From the NCBI GenBank assembly GCA_010094045.1, contig ML986657.1, positions 144,982 through 208,981 on the forward strand: a DNA stretch of 64,000 nucleotides. The letters run 5' to 3'. The notes beneath the pieces are model-generated. The model ran no database searches. It was not told where the DNA came from and saw nothing but the letters and a program-made list of their open reading frames with translations. Shown in pieces: positions 23,640-35,581 of the stretch. The position numbers and the translations under genes were made by a program. The DNA is from Lojkania enalia. Lineage: Eukaryota; Ascomycota; Dothideomycetes; Pleosporales. How positions within the stretch are numbered: position 1 is the stretch's first letter; each line of letters begins with the position of its first letter.

Positions 23640-24752
23640 ATGCTCGTCAAGAATGTTGTCGCCGCGGCTGCCTTGGCTGCAGCGGCTTTTGCAGCTCCTG
23701 CAGAGGAGAAGAGACAGAACAGGAAACTCAGGTGGTTCGGAATCAATGAGTCTGGAGCTGAGTTTGGCGAGAAGAACTTCACCGGTGTATACGGTCGGGA
23801 GTATATCTGGTATGACCTGAACAGCATCGATGTAGGTCTTTGTTCTTATGTCAGCCTCATGAACATTGGTTCATTCTATTCAATTGCTACATCCTTTATA
23901 TGGTTTGATTGAACTTAGCTTTTTGCTAACACAGTCCAGCAATTCATGGCCCAGGGCATGAACATGTTCCGCCTAAACTTCCTCATGGAGCGACTGACCC
24001 CCAACACGCTAACCGGTCCCTTCGACAAGCTGTACATGGGAAACCTAACTGAGCAAGTTAACTACATAACTTCCAAGGGTGCCTACGCCATGATCCAGCC
24101 CCACAACTACGGCCGCTTCTACGGTAATATCATCACCGACGTCTCGGGCTTCAAGACATGGTGGCAGAACGTCGCGGCTGCCTTCAAGGACAACGACCTT
24201 GTCGTCTTCGACACAAACAACGAGTACCACGACATGGACCAAACGCTCGTCTTCAACCTCAACCAAGCCGCAATCGACGGCGTCCGCGCCGCCGGCGCCA
24301 CATCCCAGTACATCACGCCCGAAGGCAACTCGTGGTCCGGCGCCTGGACCTGGGTGTCGTCCGGCAATGCTGCTAGCCTGATCAACCTCCGCGACCCGCA
24401 GAACAAGCTCATCTACCAGATGCACCAGTACCTCGACGTCGACGGGTCCGGCACGCACGCCGAGTGCGTCAGCCGGACTATCTTCCGCGAGCGCCTCGCC
24501 GCGGCTACAAAGTGGCTGAAAGACAATAGGAAGCAGGGCGTCATTGGCGAGTTTGCAGGGGGAGTAAACGAGCAGTGTAAGGCGGCGCTGAAGGACGGGC
24601 TGGCGTATCTGGGCGAGAATTCGGATGTATGGTGGGGGGCTATTTGGTGGGCGGCCGGTCCGTGGTGGGGAGACTACATGTATTCGATGGAGCCGACCAG
24701 TGGTCCTGCTTGGAGTGGGATTTTGTCTGAGATTAAAAGCTATTTCGTTTAA
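23640..24752 (+). CDS. Secreted GH5 endo-beta-1,4-glucanase
   Basis: Cellulase of glycoside hydrolase family 5 (most like subfamily 5), 334 residues. Exons 23640-23831 and 23940-24752; the 108-nt intron has a GCTAAC branch site. An Ala-rich signal peptide ([16 protein letters not shown]) is followed by a KR site before the mature enzyme. Family motifs are [26 protein letters not shown] and HNYGR. The acid/base Glu is in NNEYHDM (about 159), [10 protein letters not shown] follows, and the nucleophile Glu is in IGEFAGG (about 268). There is no cellulose-binding module. It should cut internal cellulose bonds outside the cell. Confidence 0.95.
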
Positions 24753-25560
24753 GTTTGATGGGGGGTTGTTGGTGCTGGTGAGATATAGAAAAAGGGGGAG
24801 GAGCAACGGAAGAGTTGGGGAAAAGAGCTGTTGTATCTTGTTGTATATATTGCGTTGGCAGACGGAATGTATATATGGATCAGACCGCGTTTTGATTTTG
24901 ATTTTCGGTCTTGATGCAGCGTCGTGTTAGCGGGGGGCCATTGGCCGCATGCTTACTATCGCGCCAGACGCTGTATTATGGATCACGGATCATGGATCAT
25001 GGTACCTCGTCTCATATGGCCTAGCGCAATCAGTGTCCCACAAACTCGACTCATATAGTCAGCTTTCTCTCGGCAACCAATCACACCTAAGGTCTCTACT
25101 TCGCTAGACTCGATGGCACTAGGGAGTTTCTGTACGCTTCCTGTCTCTCTATGTAAGCAGAATATTTATAAACAATATATGGTTTTATATCAAGTACTGA
25201 CGTTGCAATAGCCTTGAAGGGAGTGTAGGCGGATTGAGTCCCTTTTCCGGGCGTTTGGGATTGGTACAGTGGGAGATAGGAGCCGGCGTTAGGCGTTTGA
25301 ATTTCTATTCAGGCCAGGTTAGGGGGGGGGGGGGGGGGAAAAAAAAATTTGGGGTATAGGAAGCTTTGAGCAGGAACAAATTACTAGGTCGGGGGGGCAG
25401 TGTTGTGGTGGCTCCCAGACCTACAATGCAGGGCATTTTCTAGGCACCAATGATAAGCGGGAATGTCTTAGTGGATTACATGCTGCATGTAGGGAGAAAG
25501 CGTCAATGGCAGGAATGAGATTGTAGATATACTATGATGCAAAAAAATCGTACTAGAAAT
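24753..25560. other. Intergenic with G17A8 tract
   Basis: About 800 bases between convergent genes. It contains a G17 run at 25322-25338 directly followed by A8, and a short imperfect tandem of GGATCA/T around 24978-25000. No gene was seen. Confidence 0.5.
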
Positions 25561-26902
25561 CTACAGATCCTCTACTAGGGGAATATCCGGCAATGGCTTC
25601 TCCGGTAGTGGTTTGCTCGGCAGCGGTTTGTTCCTCTCGATCTCGAGCGTCGGCCTCGGCGTTCGGTCCGTATACCGCTCCTCGGCACCCAGCAGCCCTT
25701 CTTCTTCTTCTTCTTCGTCGTCGTCACCCCGGTCGCGCCGAATCTCCGCCCACACCGCATCCATGCCGTGCCATCTCGCCAGCTCCCGCTGCCGCAGAAT
25801 CAGCTGTCCGAGCCTGTAAAAGATGTATATGAGGACGAGAGCGCCGGCTACGCTGGCAATGATTATGCCGACGACGTCCCAGGGCCAGTCGTAGATGAAG
25901 ATGCCCCATGCGTTTTTTAGCGTGCCTTTCCTGCCGTAATCGCCCCATTCTTCGTCCAGATAGACCACATGTCCGTCCTCGACTTTCGGCTCCTTTCCGA
26001 AGAAGTAGGCGATCTTGGCCCAGAACCCCAGCGCCGGCTTAGGGGCAAAGACGTGCGTGCGGGGAACGAGTTCCACAGATGTGATGTTGTGCAGGGTATA
26101 CTTCGGGGGTTGTTCGCGGATGACGGGGCCAAAGAGTGAGGATGAGGTCTGGGGGTCCGAATACGGCTCTTGCTCATGTACTTCGCCCGTGAATATGACT
26201 TTCAGCATTTTTTGGTCTGAATGATTGAACACCCATGTCGGGTCGCCTTGGTACCCGCTGTGGCCTCCAATTGCATCGAAGGTGATTCCCCACGTCGTTA
26301 CGCCGATGCCTGGCTTGGATGACGAGCGTATGGTGTGCTGGTAGAGATCGAAGTCGAGCTTTAGGGAGCCGAGGGTGGGATCTACGCATCCACACCAATT
26401 GGCGTCGGCGGTCCGGCGATCGCAGCCGCGCAGGGTGCATGCTCGCGACTCGTCTAGGTTCGCGCGCGAGAAGTCCGGGGAGACTTGATAAACGTAGAAG
26501 TATGGGAAGGGGTTGGTATGGACCGGGAAGATGGGTTCTAGGCCTAGGAGAAGCGCGGCGCGGTCGGGGCTAATGGAGACGTTCAGGTACTATCGTCCGG
26601 CGTTAGTAGGATTGAGGGGATGGATGGAAATAGGGCTCATGTACCAGGTCATTCTCGTCGTGGGTGATGGAATGCTTCTCCCATGGCTTTCCAGGAGGAG
26701 TGCGCGCGACGGGGCAGTCGAGGCAGGGGAGCTTCGCGACATAGTACTCGCCGGGCGCGACTGTCGTGATGGTGTCGAGCGGTTCCTGGCAGGCTTGGAT
26801 GCGGTCGTCGCGAGAGCCGGCGCAGTCGAGAGGGAGACCGGAGCGAGCAGCAGGCAGACACGGGAAGAAGGCTGCAAGAAGAGGCAAAATGAGCGGACGC
26901 AT
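25561..26902 (-). CDS. Secretory single-pass membrane protein, unknown
   Basis: Two exons on the minus strand: 26902-26645 and 26589-25561, giving 428 residues. The 55-nt intron carries a perfect TACTAAC branch site. A signal peptide (LILPLLAAFFPCL) opens a lumenal domain of about 300 residues with Cys pairs (LPCLDCP, CTLRGCDRR, WCGCVDP), GHSGYQGDPTW and a duplicated-looking FF/W-rich region. One span (DVVGIIIASVAGALVLIYIFY) follows at about residue 330. The cytoplasmic tail has an acidic run (DDDEEEEEE) and a Lys/Pro repeat (KPLPSKPLPEKPLPDIP). Similar proteins occur widely in fungi as an uncharacterised DUF, possibly DUF7728; I am not certain of that name. No enzyme motif was seen. Confidence 0.8.
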
Positions 26903-27596
26903 GCTGCGATGGGTGTGTGGAAAAGAAAGAGAATGTAATTAGTCTGCTGCTGCAACGAGTTCCGGGATGAGCACGGGGCGGGCCTGGCCAGGTATCAAGC
27001 CCGCACAGCCACAACCTCTACGATGCCTCTCATCCCGCGCTAGCATCCTTTTTAGCATTCATCAACCATATCCCCAGGCACATGTTTTCGCGCCAACTTC
27101 CGAATAAAACAGGAAGGCAATTTTGTTCATTGCTGGCTGTGCAGCTCGCGTAACGCCAACTCCCCTCTCCTACCTCTGGAACTTCATACTCATTGTGCAC
27201 CGCCACGCTCGTCCCCATCCTTCCAATATAGAGCCCGACCCAGCGCGCCATACAATCCTGACCACTGCAGAGAATGATGATTTCGAGGGATTCGAATACA
27301 GTGATGTCTGTTATAGAATTTTGGCTTGAAAACACTGCCTCCCTCATACCTGCAATGCGCAGCCGTGTGGATAAGAGCTTGCACGAGTATTAATTACGAT
27401 CACTTCTCGAGCCAGCTTCTTCTCTTTCCCCCCCAAATCCCAAGCATTTATTTGCCCTGCATACGCGCCGCCTTGCCCAACACTGGATCTCTTATACTTG
27501 CCATCCTTCTTCCTTTTCCATTTCGTCTCGGCTTAGCCTCCCCCCTTCACACCAAGCATTCACAACGACCACGCAACCAAACCCAATTTTCACAAT
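26903..27596. other. Divergent intergenic spacer
   Basis: About 700 bases between the minus-strand membrane protein and a plus-strand small gene. The right end (27410-27596) is C/T-rich and looks like the promoter and leader of the small gene. A minus-strand open frame at 27030-27347 is not supported. Confidence 0.45.
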
Positions 27597-28019
27597 ATGG
27601 GCCTCTCAAAACTGAAAGATAAACTCTACTCCAAACTCAACGCATCAAATTCTCCTCAAGCCAACACCGATTCCCCCGAAATCCAGACCTCGGGCTCACA
27701 TCGCGTCTTTTCAAAGCTTTTCTCTTCAGAACTGCAGCCTGCCCCTGACCACGCACCTTCCCCTGCAGCATCCACCGTTTACACACCCCAATTTCCACCC
27801 GCGGACGATGACCAAAAATCTGAAGTCGCGCCCCAAGCGAGTACTGTAACGCCCAGCACGTCCAACAAGCCTCTCACACCTGCTGAACAAAGGCTGGAGA
27901 ACGTATTAGGCGTCAGTGATGCAGAGAAGCAGAATGCCAAGACGGCAGAGGAAAGGAGAAAGTACGTGAGAGAGTATCTCCGAACAGACCGCGATCGAGC
28001 GAGGTGGAGAATGTATTGA
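27597..28019 (+). CDS. Small hypothetical protein
   Basis: Single open frame of 140 residues with ATG in CACAATATGG. The start MGLSKLKDKLYSKL has Gly at position 2 and could be N-myristoylated with a basic amphipathic helix, which would place it at a membrane; this is inference. The middle is Ser/Pro-rich and disordered. The last 45 residues (LTPAEQRLENVLG to YVREYLRTDRDRARW) are a charged helix. A CT-rich leader supports expression. I do not recognise a characterised family. Confidence 0.6.
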   Translation: MGLSKLKDKLYSKLNASNSPQANTDSPEIQTSGSHRVFSKLFSSELQPAPDHAPSPAASTVYTPQFPPADDDQKSEVAPQASTVTPSTSNKPLTPAEQRLENVLGVSDAEKQNAKTAEERRKYVREYLRTDRDRARWRMY

Positions 28020-28217
28020 GAGTCCGGAAACGCATCAGCAGAATACTCAAATCCGTCCTCTGTCAGAGCTAGAACCACATCACAGACAAAGGGACTGCCT
28101 AAAAAAAGCACAATGGCAATATAAGGACAGTCCCACTATAAATAATTCTTCACATTACATCCTAGCCCGCGTTCGAAGTCAAACTTCACTAACACTCTCC
28201 CCTCCATTGCAAACAAT

Positions 28218-28541
28218 CTAGGCACCTCCCTCCCTCTTCGCATACTCCTCCGCCATCCTCTCCTCATACTCCCTCTTCCCCTCATCCTCCCCCACTTCCT
28301 CCACCCTACTCCCCTCAATCCTTCTCTCCACTCCACTCCCCCCGCCCTGTATCACCCTCCCCGCGCTATCATACTGCAACCGTTCCTCCTGCGGGACCTG
28401 GCCGGGCTCCTGCGCCGTCCTGTGAACCTTTGTACCTCTAGGATCTGAATACGTGGATTCGGTGTAGGCGGAGCGTTGGCCGTTGATGTTACTGGAGTAG
28501 GAGGTTGTAGAGAAGGATTGGAAGGCTGAGTCCTTGGACAT
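28218..28541 (-). CDS. Small Ser/Tyr-rich protein, fungal family
   Basis: Single-exon frame of 107 residues, start MSKDSAFQSFSTTSYSS. The N-terminal half is Ser/Thr/Tyr-rich (RSAYTESTYSDPRGTKV) and the C-terminal half is acidic and helical (GKREYEERMAEEYAKREGG). Proteins with this start and layout are common uncharacterised small proteins in Pezizomycotina. The gene is tail-to-tail with the 27597-28019 gene, with about 200 bases between stops. No domain of known function is visible. Confidence 0.7.
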   Translation of the reverse strand: MSKDSAFQSFSTTSYSSNINGQRSAYTESTYSDPRGTKVHRTAQEPGQVPQEERLQYDSAGRVIQGGGSGVERRIEGSRVEEVGEDEGKREYEERMAEEYAKREGGA

Positions 28542-29628
28542 GGTTGGTGGATTTGTTTGTGTAGCGCAGTGCTTTGGTAGGTTGGTATAATATGGATTGG
28601 GCTGGATAAGATTGTTTTGCGGGATGTTTGAGGTGATGGAAGGGAAGAATTTAACGTTAGGCTGTACAGGCTGAGGGCTTGAATAGTTGTATGGGTGGGG
28701 TTGGCTTGATGTATGAGTTACGTAGACGGTTGATGAAAAGATGGGGATGTGACGTCAGGGGTTCCCCGCATACCTGTTGGGGAAAGGAGAAGCGTGGTTC
28801 GTTGCACGTCGCGATGGGACTGTATGCCTTAAATGCTCTAAATCTATGTTTGAGAATGAGGATGAGTTCGATATTTGGACTGCTGGTGGATTTTCTGGGC
28901 TTGGAGATGGATGCCCCGTCGTTTAGGCTCTGCCCGTTCCATCTCCGAGCCGTCGCATCTGGCGCGCGACGAAATAAGCAACTAGCTAGGCATTTTCATT
29001 ACTGTCTCTTCAGACTTGGATTTTTTTCGAGCCAAATGCAAAAACGAGAGAAGTTCACCAGGTCGTTGATATATCATACTTTTACCAATCGTGCTGCGGG
29101 CCAACTCATCATAGCAGAATTGGAAACTTTTCCAATCACTGTAACTACGACTACACTCCGCGTCCATCCTACCTACACTAACAAATACTCCGACATCATC
29201 TTAATCATCAATCCAATCGCACCGCAATAACCGGCGCCTTCCATACACGTGCTAATGTTCCTTTTCATTGTTCTTCGACATCCGGCAGTAGCCGTCACGA
29301 GCCGAAACATATACACGACTAGTCCCCAGCACCCGCTCAGACAGGAACATCACCAGCCGACATACTTAGGTACAAACTTAGTGGTCCGGCAACTAGTCAG
29401 CTTCTTTGTAAGGATGTAGGCGCATTTTGGCAGGCAAGCGAAGGCGTTTCGGATGGGGAAGGATGCGTGAATTGGGGAGGGGTATTTATTCACACTGAGC
29501 ACCCAGCCATGTATCACACGTCACGACCGCACACGCCTGGAGTACCTAAGACTGCAATATAGAACAGTTCTCATTCGTGTATTATGCGCATATTTTCTCA
29601 ACTGGAATAACGTGCACAGATCATCACG
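28542..29628. other. Divergent intergenic spacer
   Basis: About 1.1 kb between the small minus-strand gene and the P450. An open plus-strand frame at 28679-29230 (183 residues) has no recognisable motif and a composition unlike a real protein. No repeat was seen. Confidence 0.45.
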
Positions 29629-31347
29629 ATGGAGTTCATACTCAGCACACTGCACCATCTCTTAACGTCGCCCCTCCTCCTCCTCGCTTCGCTATTCGGC
29701 CTAATAATATCATATGTCAGTCGCCCCATCCAAGCTGTGCAACAAACCTAACGACAAATCCAAGGCCCTAATAGTAATAACCTACCGCCTAACCCTCCAC
29801 CCCCTCGCCCACTACCCCGGCCCCCTCCTTGCCCGCATCACCGACATCCACCTTGCTTACTCGGCCTACAAAGGCACACGGCACCTTGAATACCAGCGCT
29901 GTCACGAGCTCTACGGACCCGTTGTGCGAATCGGGCCGAACACCCTCTCCTTCAATTCCGCAACTGCCCTCAAAACAATCTACGGCTTCCGCGCCAATGT
30001 CAAGAAAGCGGACTTCTATAAAGCGTTCCCGGCGAACAAGAACACAGTCAATGTGCATAGCAGTATTGATAAAATGATGCATGCGAGGAAGAGGAGGGTG
30101 CTCAGCCATGCGTTCTCGGATCAGGCAGTGAAGAGCTTGGAGAGGTGGATTTTGGGGAACGTGAGGGTGGGGTGTAGAATGCTTGCCGGGGCTCAAGACG
30201 GGCAGAACAATGCCAACGAGAAGGGGGAGTGGACCGGGGAGTGGAATATGGCGGATTGGTGCAATTGGTTGGTGTTTGATGTAATGGGGGATCTGGTGTT
30301 TGGCAAGGCGTTTGGTATGTTGGAGAGTGGCGGGAATCGCTTTGCGGTCGAGTTGGTGGGGAATGCAGCGCATAGGCATTTGATCGTAAGTTGTATCCTT
30401 AGAGAGTCGAGTGATGGTGCGAAAGCTGATGGGAGCAGTGTGGGACGCATCTTACAATCCATAGGTGGCATTTGGATAAGATTTTGTTCCGGAAGATTGC
30501 GGCGCAGAGGGGGCTGTATATGCAGTATAGCAAGGCGCAGGCTATGGAACGGACGAAATTGGGCCTCGATATTGATCGCAAGGATTTCTTTTACTATCTA
30601 CTGAATGCGAGGGATCCGGAGACGGGAAAGGGATTCAGTATGGATGAGTTATGGGGCGAATCGAATCTGCTCATCATCGCTGGCTCGGATACGACGTCTA
30701 CAGCTATGGCGGGCACTTTCTTCTATCTCGCTCATAATCCCGTTGCACTACATAAACTGACACAGGAAATCCGCAACACGTTTTCAGATGTCGAGGACAT
30801 CGTGACGGGTCCAACTCTAAGCGCGTGCGCCTACCTCCGTGCCTGCATCGACGAGACTATGCGCATGACCCCCCCTGTGGCTGGCGCGCTCCCCCGACAG
30901 GTCCTCCCGGGTGGCATCGACATTGACGGCCGCCATATCCCCGCCGGCCTTGACGTCGGCGTCCCACATTACGCTATCCATCACAACCCGGAATACTACC
31001 CGCAACCATTCACTTACATGCCGGAACGCTGGCTCTCCGATCCCCAAGCCAACCCCCTGCACGCCTATCTCGCTGCCGCCCATTCAGCCTTCTGCCCGTT
31101 TAGCATTGGACCCCGGGGGTGTATTGGGAAGGGCCTCGCGTACGTGGAGTTAACGGTGACGATTGCGAGAGTCCTGTTTCTGTTCGATCTGAGGGTCAAA
31201 CCCGGGTCGAGACTGGGTGGCGGGAATCCTGATTTGGAGGTTGGGAGGATGAGGGCGGATGAGTATCAGATTGAGGATCGGTTTGCGAGTTGTAAAGATG
31301 GGCCAATTTTGCAATTTCGGGCTAGGGAAGGGGTTAGGGCTGAATAG
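29629..31347 (+). CDS. Cytochrome P450 monooxygenase
   Basis: Microsomal heme-thiolate oxygenase, 538 residues. Exons 29629-29715, 29765-30385, 30439-31347. Exon 1 encodes the membrane anchor (LLTSPLLLLASLFGLIISY); the second joint restores HRHLI/CGTHLTIHRWHLDK. The Pro-rich hinge (HPLAHYPGP), I-helix AGSDTTS, K-helix ExxR (ETMR), PERW and the heme loop FSIGPRGCIGKG (Cys about 464) are all present. It is most like the fungal families annotated as trichothecene-type or benzoate-type P450s, but the substrate cannot be read. There is no PKS, NRPS or terpene synthase nearby in this window, so a detoxification or stand-alone role is as likely as secondary metabolism. Confidence 0.95.
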
Positions 31348-32565
31348 GTCCTGGGGATTAGATGGGAATTTTGTGGCCAATTTGAAGGATTAAGTATTGC
31401 AGTTTCGACAAGCGAGAGTCTCGGCGTATTCTCGTGGTGCGTGTGGGCGTGGATGACTCCTGGTTGTTGAGTTCATGATACTCCGGCTTGGTATGGAGCT
31501 AAGTTGTAGAGCCAATACTGAAATTACGGCATATTTTTCCTGCAGGTGACTATTCATAATTATGTGTCTTTAGGATTTGATTCGAGCGCCTTCTTTATTT
31601 TCTCAGTTCGTAAGATTCATTAAATAACTGGCACAGAAGACAGTTTCTTACGCTTCCCATGAAACCATCGACGCTGAATATTCAAAGTGATGATACATCT
31701 TAGTAGTTCATTCAATTATCTGTCATTCAGCTCCATTCTTAAAGGCCAGAGGGACTGCAATCAGCCGCATAATTTAACTAGCTCATTTTCTCTTCCCGAT
31801 AAATCTGCAAGCTCCAGGTTAAGCTATCCCATTTCGGCCCTTGTGCCGCTCTCTATTATCGTAGTTTTAGATACCGTGGACCAAGCTTTTGGACATTCGG
31901 TGCATATTTTGCCGAAGTAAGGATTGTATGTCACATCCGATATTCCGCTGATGAGAAGATTAGAAGCGCGATGCGTGGTACTACTAGTGGCACTGCAGAG
32001 CGAGAGCGTTGTATTGGAATGATTAGCCGGGTCTGCCGCATGCGACGAGGAAATGTATCCATGCGAGTATTGCCTTTATTGTATTCCTTTTATTAAAAAT
32101 ATTACTTTACAGGAAACACTTGTATTGACAATCATTTTCATCCCGCTGCACGGGGCGCAAAGATAACATGTTCCTGGTCCAATGCGATTCGGACCGTCCT
32201 CCAGTTTGACTTATGCCCCACAAGTGCACACCTTCTACCCCACTGCCCACGACCTCGGAGCATCATCAACACCACCATCCAGGAACCATCGCATCCAGTT
32301 CCTGAGATCTTTTTCCCTCCTTGTAGAAGCTATGGCTTGTGATTGAAGGGATTTATATGCCCTGTCGATCATTCTGGGGTGGCGCGCATAGATGCCCCGC
32401 GTTTCCTGGAATCGTGGGTTCTAATTCGGGGAAATGAGGGCCGAAGAGCCTAGGTAGCGTGCCTGGAGAATCTCCATGCGGGATGAAGGCACTGAATACA
32501 AATGGCAATGGTGGGCCCATTTTGGGGATGTATCCCACCAAGAGTCGGCAATAATTGCCTTGGAG
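31348..32565. other. Intergenic, no gene seen
   Basis: About 1.2 kb, AT-rich in the first 800 bases. It holds the promoter of the lyase; TTTATATGCC at about 32350 is a weak TATA-like match. Short frames only. Confidence 0.45.
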
Positions 32566-34385
32566 ATGGCGAGCCTTCGATGCATGCTCTACGCCTTGGG
32601 CGTGGTTGCTCTTGTTGCATATGGAAGTGCAACTCCAGTTGCGCACAAAACAGGGCCTAAAAGTTTTCTTAAACAGATCGATGATGAGACTTGGATTATT
32701 GGCAATGGCTTCTGGAATTTGACACAAGGTCGTCAATATGCGACCAAGCTCTGGTACAAAGGCAAAGACCGAGTAGGTGATGCTTGGGGGCACTACGTTA
32801 GCTATAGTAAGTTCTCTCCAATTCAACATAAATCGCGTAGAATGAAGCCAATATTAGGAAGATGGTGCTGCATCAGACCTCAACTGGACCTCTGCTGCAA
32901 TTGTTGAATCTGGCTCCGACTATATCAACGTTAAGTTCACAGCGAAAGAGGTCGACTTTCACTGGGTCATCTATGATGATCTTGCCGGTGCATACCAGTA
33001 TGCTATCAATCACGCGCTTCCCGTTCTTGGAGAATTCCGGACACTTTGGCGGTTGGACAACACATCTTTTCCCAATGGCAAGACGAACATTAAAGATGGT
33101 GTTCTGCCACCATTAGATGAATATGTAACTGCTACAAATGTACAGGACGAGACATGGCAGAAGGCTGACGGCTCCTTTCTGACTAAGTATGATTGGAGTG
33201 CTTTTGTCAGGGAACAGGAATACTATGGTGTTTACGGTAATGAAGTTGGAAGTTGGTATATTAATCCTGGAAAGGATTATTACAATGGTGACCATCTTAA
33301 GCAGGAGCTGATGGTAAGTAACTAGATTATTTTGTCGTATACACGTAGCTAATAGTGCGTAGATTCATCGCGAAAGTAGAACAGGAGACGCTGTACAGTT
33401 GAACATGATTCATGGCACACATTACCAAGCCGTGTCGAGCGACGTCTTTGCTGATGGCAAGACTTGGGGACCATGGTTGTGGTATCTTAATGATGGTTCT
33501 AAGTCAGATGCTGCAAAGCGATGGCAGAAGGAACAGTCTGCTTGGCCGTACAAGTGGTTTAAGGATTCCGCCTATCACTCTCGTGGTTCTATTAAAGCCA
33601 AGATCAAGCTGAGCGACGGAAGGCCTGCGGCAGGAGCCGCTATATTCTTAGGTGACAACCACCCAAATATCTCATCCCTGGATCAAGGCCGCGACTATTA
33701 CTATACCACCTACGCAGACAATGACGGCTCCTTTATCATCAAAAACGTGCGAAACGGAATTTACGGCTTGCAAGCACGGGCAAATGGCGGTAGGCTCGCT
33801 GATATTACGACAACTTTCCTTCTCAACGACGTAGTCGTCAAGAAGGATAGACAGACCAATCCCAAGGACCTCTTATGGGAAGTCGCCGACAATAAAAATC
33901 GCATATTCCAAATCGGCAAATTCGATCGCCAAACTACTGGCTTCAAGCTCAGCGGACCAACGCCATTCGAACATGCACGTATTGCTGAAGTCCCTGCGAA
34001 CTTCACTTACACTGTCGGAAAATCCAAATCTTCGGACTGGTATTTTGGACAGTCCGCTGTCGGCACACATTCCATTGTCTTCCTAATTTCCTCAATTCCG
34101 TCGTCTGCCGCTTCTGCTAGGCTAACCGTCTCCTTGGCTGGCTTCTCTAGCGGCTCTACCTCAGATATTCTCGTCAACGAGCAGAAGATTGGAAACATCA
34201 GTTCATTGGCCAATAGCCAAGATACATACCGGGGTGCGACGAGAGCGGGTGAGTGGCGCTTGCTTGAGTTTTCAGTTAATAAGGACGGATTGAAGAAAGG
34301 GGAGAATAGGGTGGACTTTACAGTTACAAAAAACACGTTGTGGAGGGGATGGTTATGGGATTCCATTGTCTTGGAGTGGGTCTAA
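32566..34385 (+). CDS. Secreted rhamnogalacturonan lyase (PL4)
   Basis: Polysaccharide lyase family 4, cutting the rhamnogalacturonan I backbone of pectin by beta-elimination; 571 residues. Exons 32566-32806, 32862-33313, 33363-34385; the first joint gives HYVSYNGAASDLNW. The signal peptide is CMLYALGVVALVAYGSATP. Domains are an N-terminal catalytic beta-sandwich (DDETWIIGNGFWNLT, EVDFHWVIYDD, LKQELM and a His in NMIHGTHYQ near the expected active-site region), a central FnIII-like domain (SRGSIKAKIKLSDGRPAAGA, DNDGSFIIKNVRNG) and a C-terminal jelly-roll (SSDWYFGQ, GEWRLLEFSV, WLWDSIVLEW). The frame is intact. An A21 tract lies about 60 bases after the stop. Confidence 0.93.
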
Positions 34386-35086
34386 TATATGAGCTATGTG
34401 TTGAGCAAGCACATTATATTACCTATTTTGCTAAAATTAGCTACCCAAAAAAAAAAAAAAAAAAAAACAACCCAAAGCTCAACATTGCTAATGAATGGTT
34501 CACGAGATCGGATTGCTCCGAAATCTGTAGCATGGTAATGATTCTTCTATTTAGAAATTAGGTTATCTGCCGCTCGCGCTTCCGACCTCGAGATGATATA
34601 TTTTTGGTGGAACGCTAATCCACCCTGCAACCCGAGAATCCTACTCCCGAGCGAGCATCTCTTACTACGCCCTCCGTTTTCGGTCACTCGGCGTCGTTGC
34701 GAGTATGAAATGTTATAGAAAGTGTGGATGTTGATCTATCGAAATGATGGTCGGCAGGCCTGGACCCTACATATAAACTACCCACACACGTGTATGCGGG
34801 GAAACGCAATATATCATCCATGACCTGCCCCAGATTCAGTAATATAAGCGAGTGAAATGCCCGGTTGGCAATGCTCCCTTAGTCCTGGTCAAATGGATAA
34901 GATAAGAGGTAATAAGTGCGCCTTTATGAGCTGAATCCCGAAGTATTGAAGACATCGCGTCATCGGGAGAACCTAAGCGAACAAACATCCCTTCATAAGA
35001 GCTAGAACGATCGTGAACATATCCGAATAGCATATAATCTCCATCGTGTATTCTTCTCTTTGCTTCTTATTGACAATATTGGAAAT
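34386..35086. other. Intergenic with A21 tract
   Basis: About 700 bases. An A21 run at 34447-34467 lies about 60 bases after the lyase stop. Nothing coding was recognised. Confidence 0.5.
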
Positions 35087-35581
35087 ATGACACTCGGTAA
35101 TAAATTTCAGGTGGCGGCTCTCGCGTTACTTCCAACTTTTGTCCTCTCTGCGCCGCTTGGGTCAAAACACAATATCTACCTCGTCCACTGCGACCCCGTC
35201 AAATGCCCGATCGGCCTCTGTTATCCTGGTGAATTCCAAATCACTGCCGCCGCCTTCTTCGCCAATGGCCCGATCAATCCTGACTCCAGCACCAACAGTC
35301 CAACAAGCCTCGGTCAACTGAGCGGCTACCAGCCGAAATGGGAGGGCATCCAACGACGCGTTGCAGTAGGTACGATGGGGACTTTTGCTTCTAATTTCCC
35401 GGCATCAGCATCGACGGCCGAGAAGGGGAGCATTGTCGGGGATGCGAGTTTGGGTAGTGAACCGTTTGTATGCTTCAAAGATGGCGCGACTAAGTTTACG
35501 ATCAAATATGATGCGGCGGATTATACGTGTACAACGGATTATTGGTGTCCGAGTGTTGAAGTTGGGAGCGGGAAGGTCTAG
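35087..35581 (+). CDS. Small secreted protein, unknown
   Basis: Single-exon frame of 164 residues starting at the ATG at 35087; the frame is open upstream but begins with a TTG. A clear signal peptide (FQVAALALLPTFVLSAP) precedes a mature chain with six Cys (HCDPVKC, GLCYPG, FVCFKDG, YTCTTDYWCP). No transmembrane segment is present. I recognise no enzyme family; the size, secretion signal and paired Cys make it a candidate apoplastic effector or surface protein, which is inference. It sits between the PL4 lyase and a mucin-like surface protein. Confidence 0.75.
   Translation: MTLGNKFQVAALALLPTFVLSAPLGSKHNIYLVHCDPVKCPIGLCYPGEFQITAAAFFANGPINPDSSTNSPTSLGQLSGYQPKWEGIQRRVAVGTMGTFASNFPASASTAEKGSIVGDASLGSEPFVCFKDGATKFTIKYDAADYTCTTDYWCPSVEVGSGKV

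Noticed and set aside
24045..24806. 253-residue open frame antisense to the GH5 gene
   Set aside because: It mirrors the high-GC third-position bias of the real GH5 exon; the product resembles no protein.
27030..27347. 105-residue minus-strand open frame
   Set aside because: No recognisable feature, and it overlaps the promoter interval of two divergent genes.
28679..29230. 183-residue plus-strand open frame upstream of the P450
   Set aside because: Composition and Cys/Trp/Met content look random, and no family features or splice signals support it.
29629..31347. Secondary-metabolite gene cluster around the P450
   Set aside because: No polyketide synthase, peptide synthetase, terpene synthase or transporter-regulator set occurs in the window.
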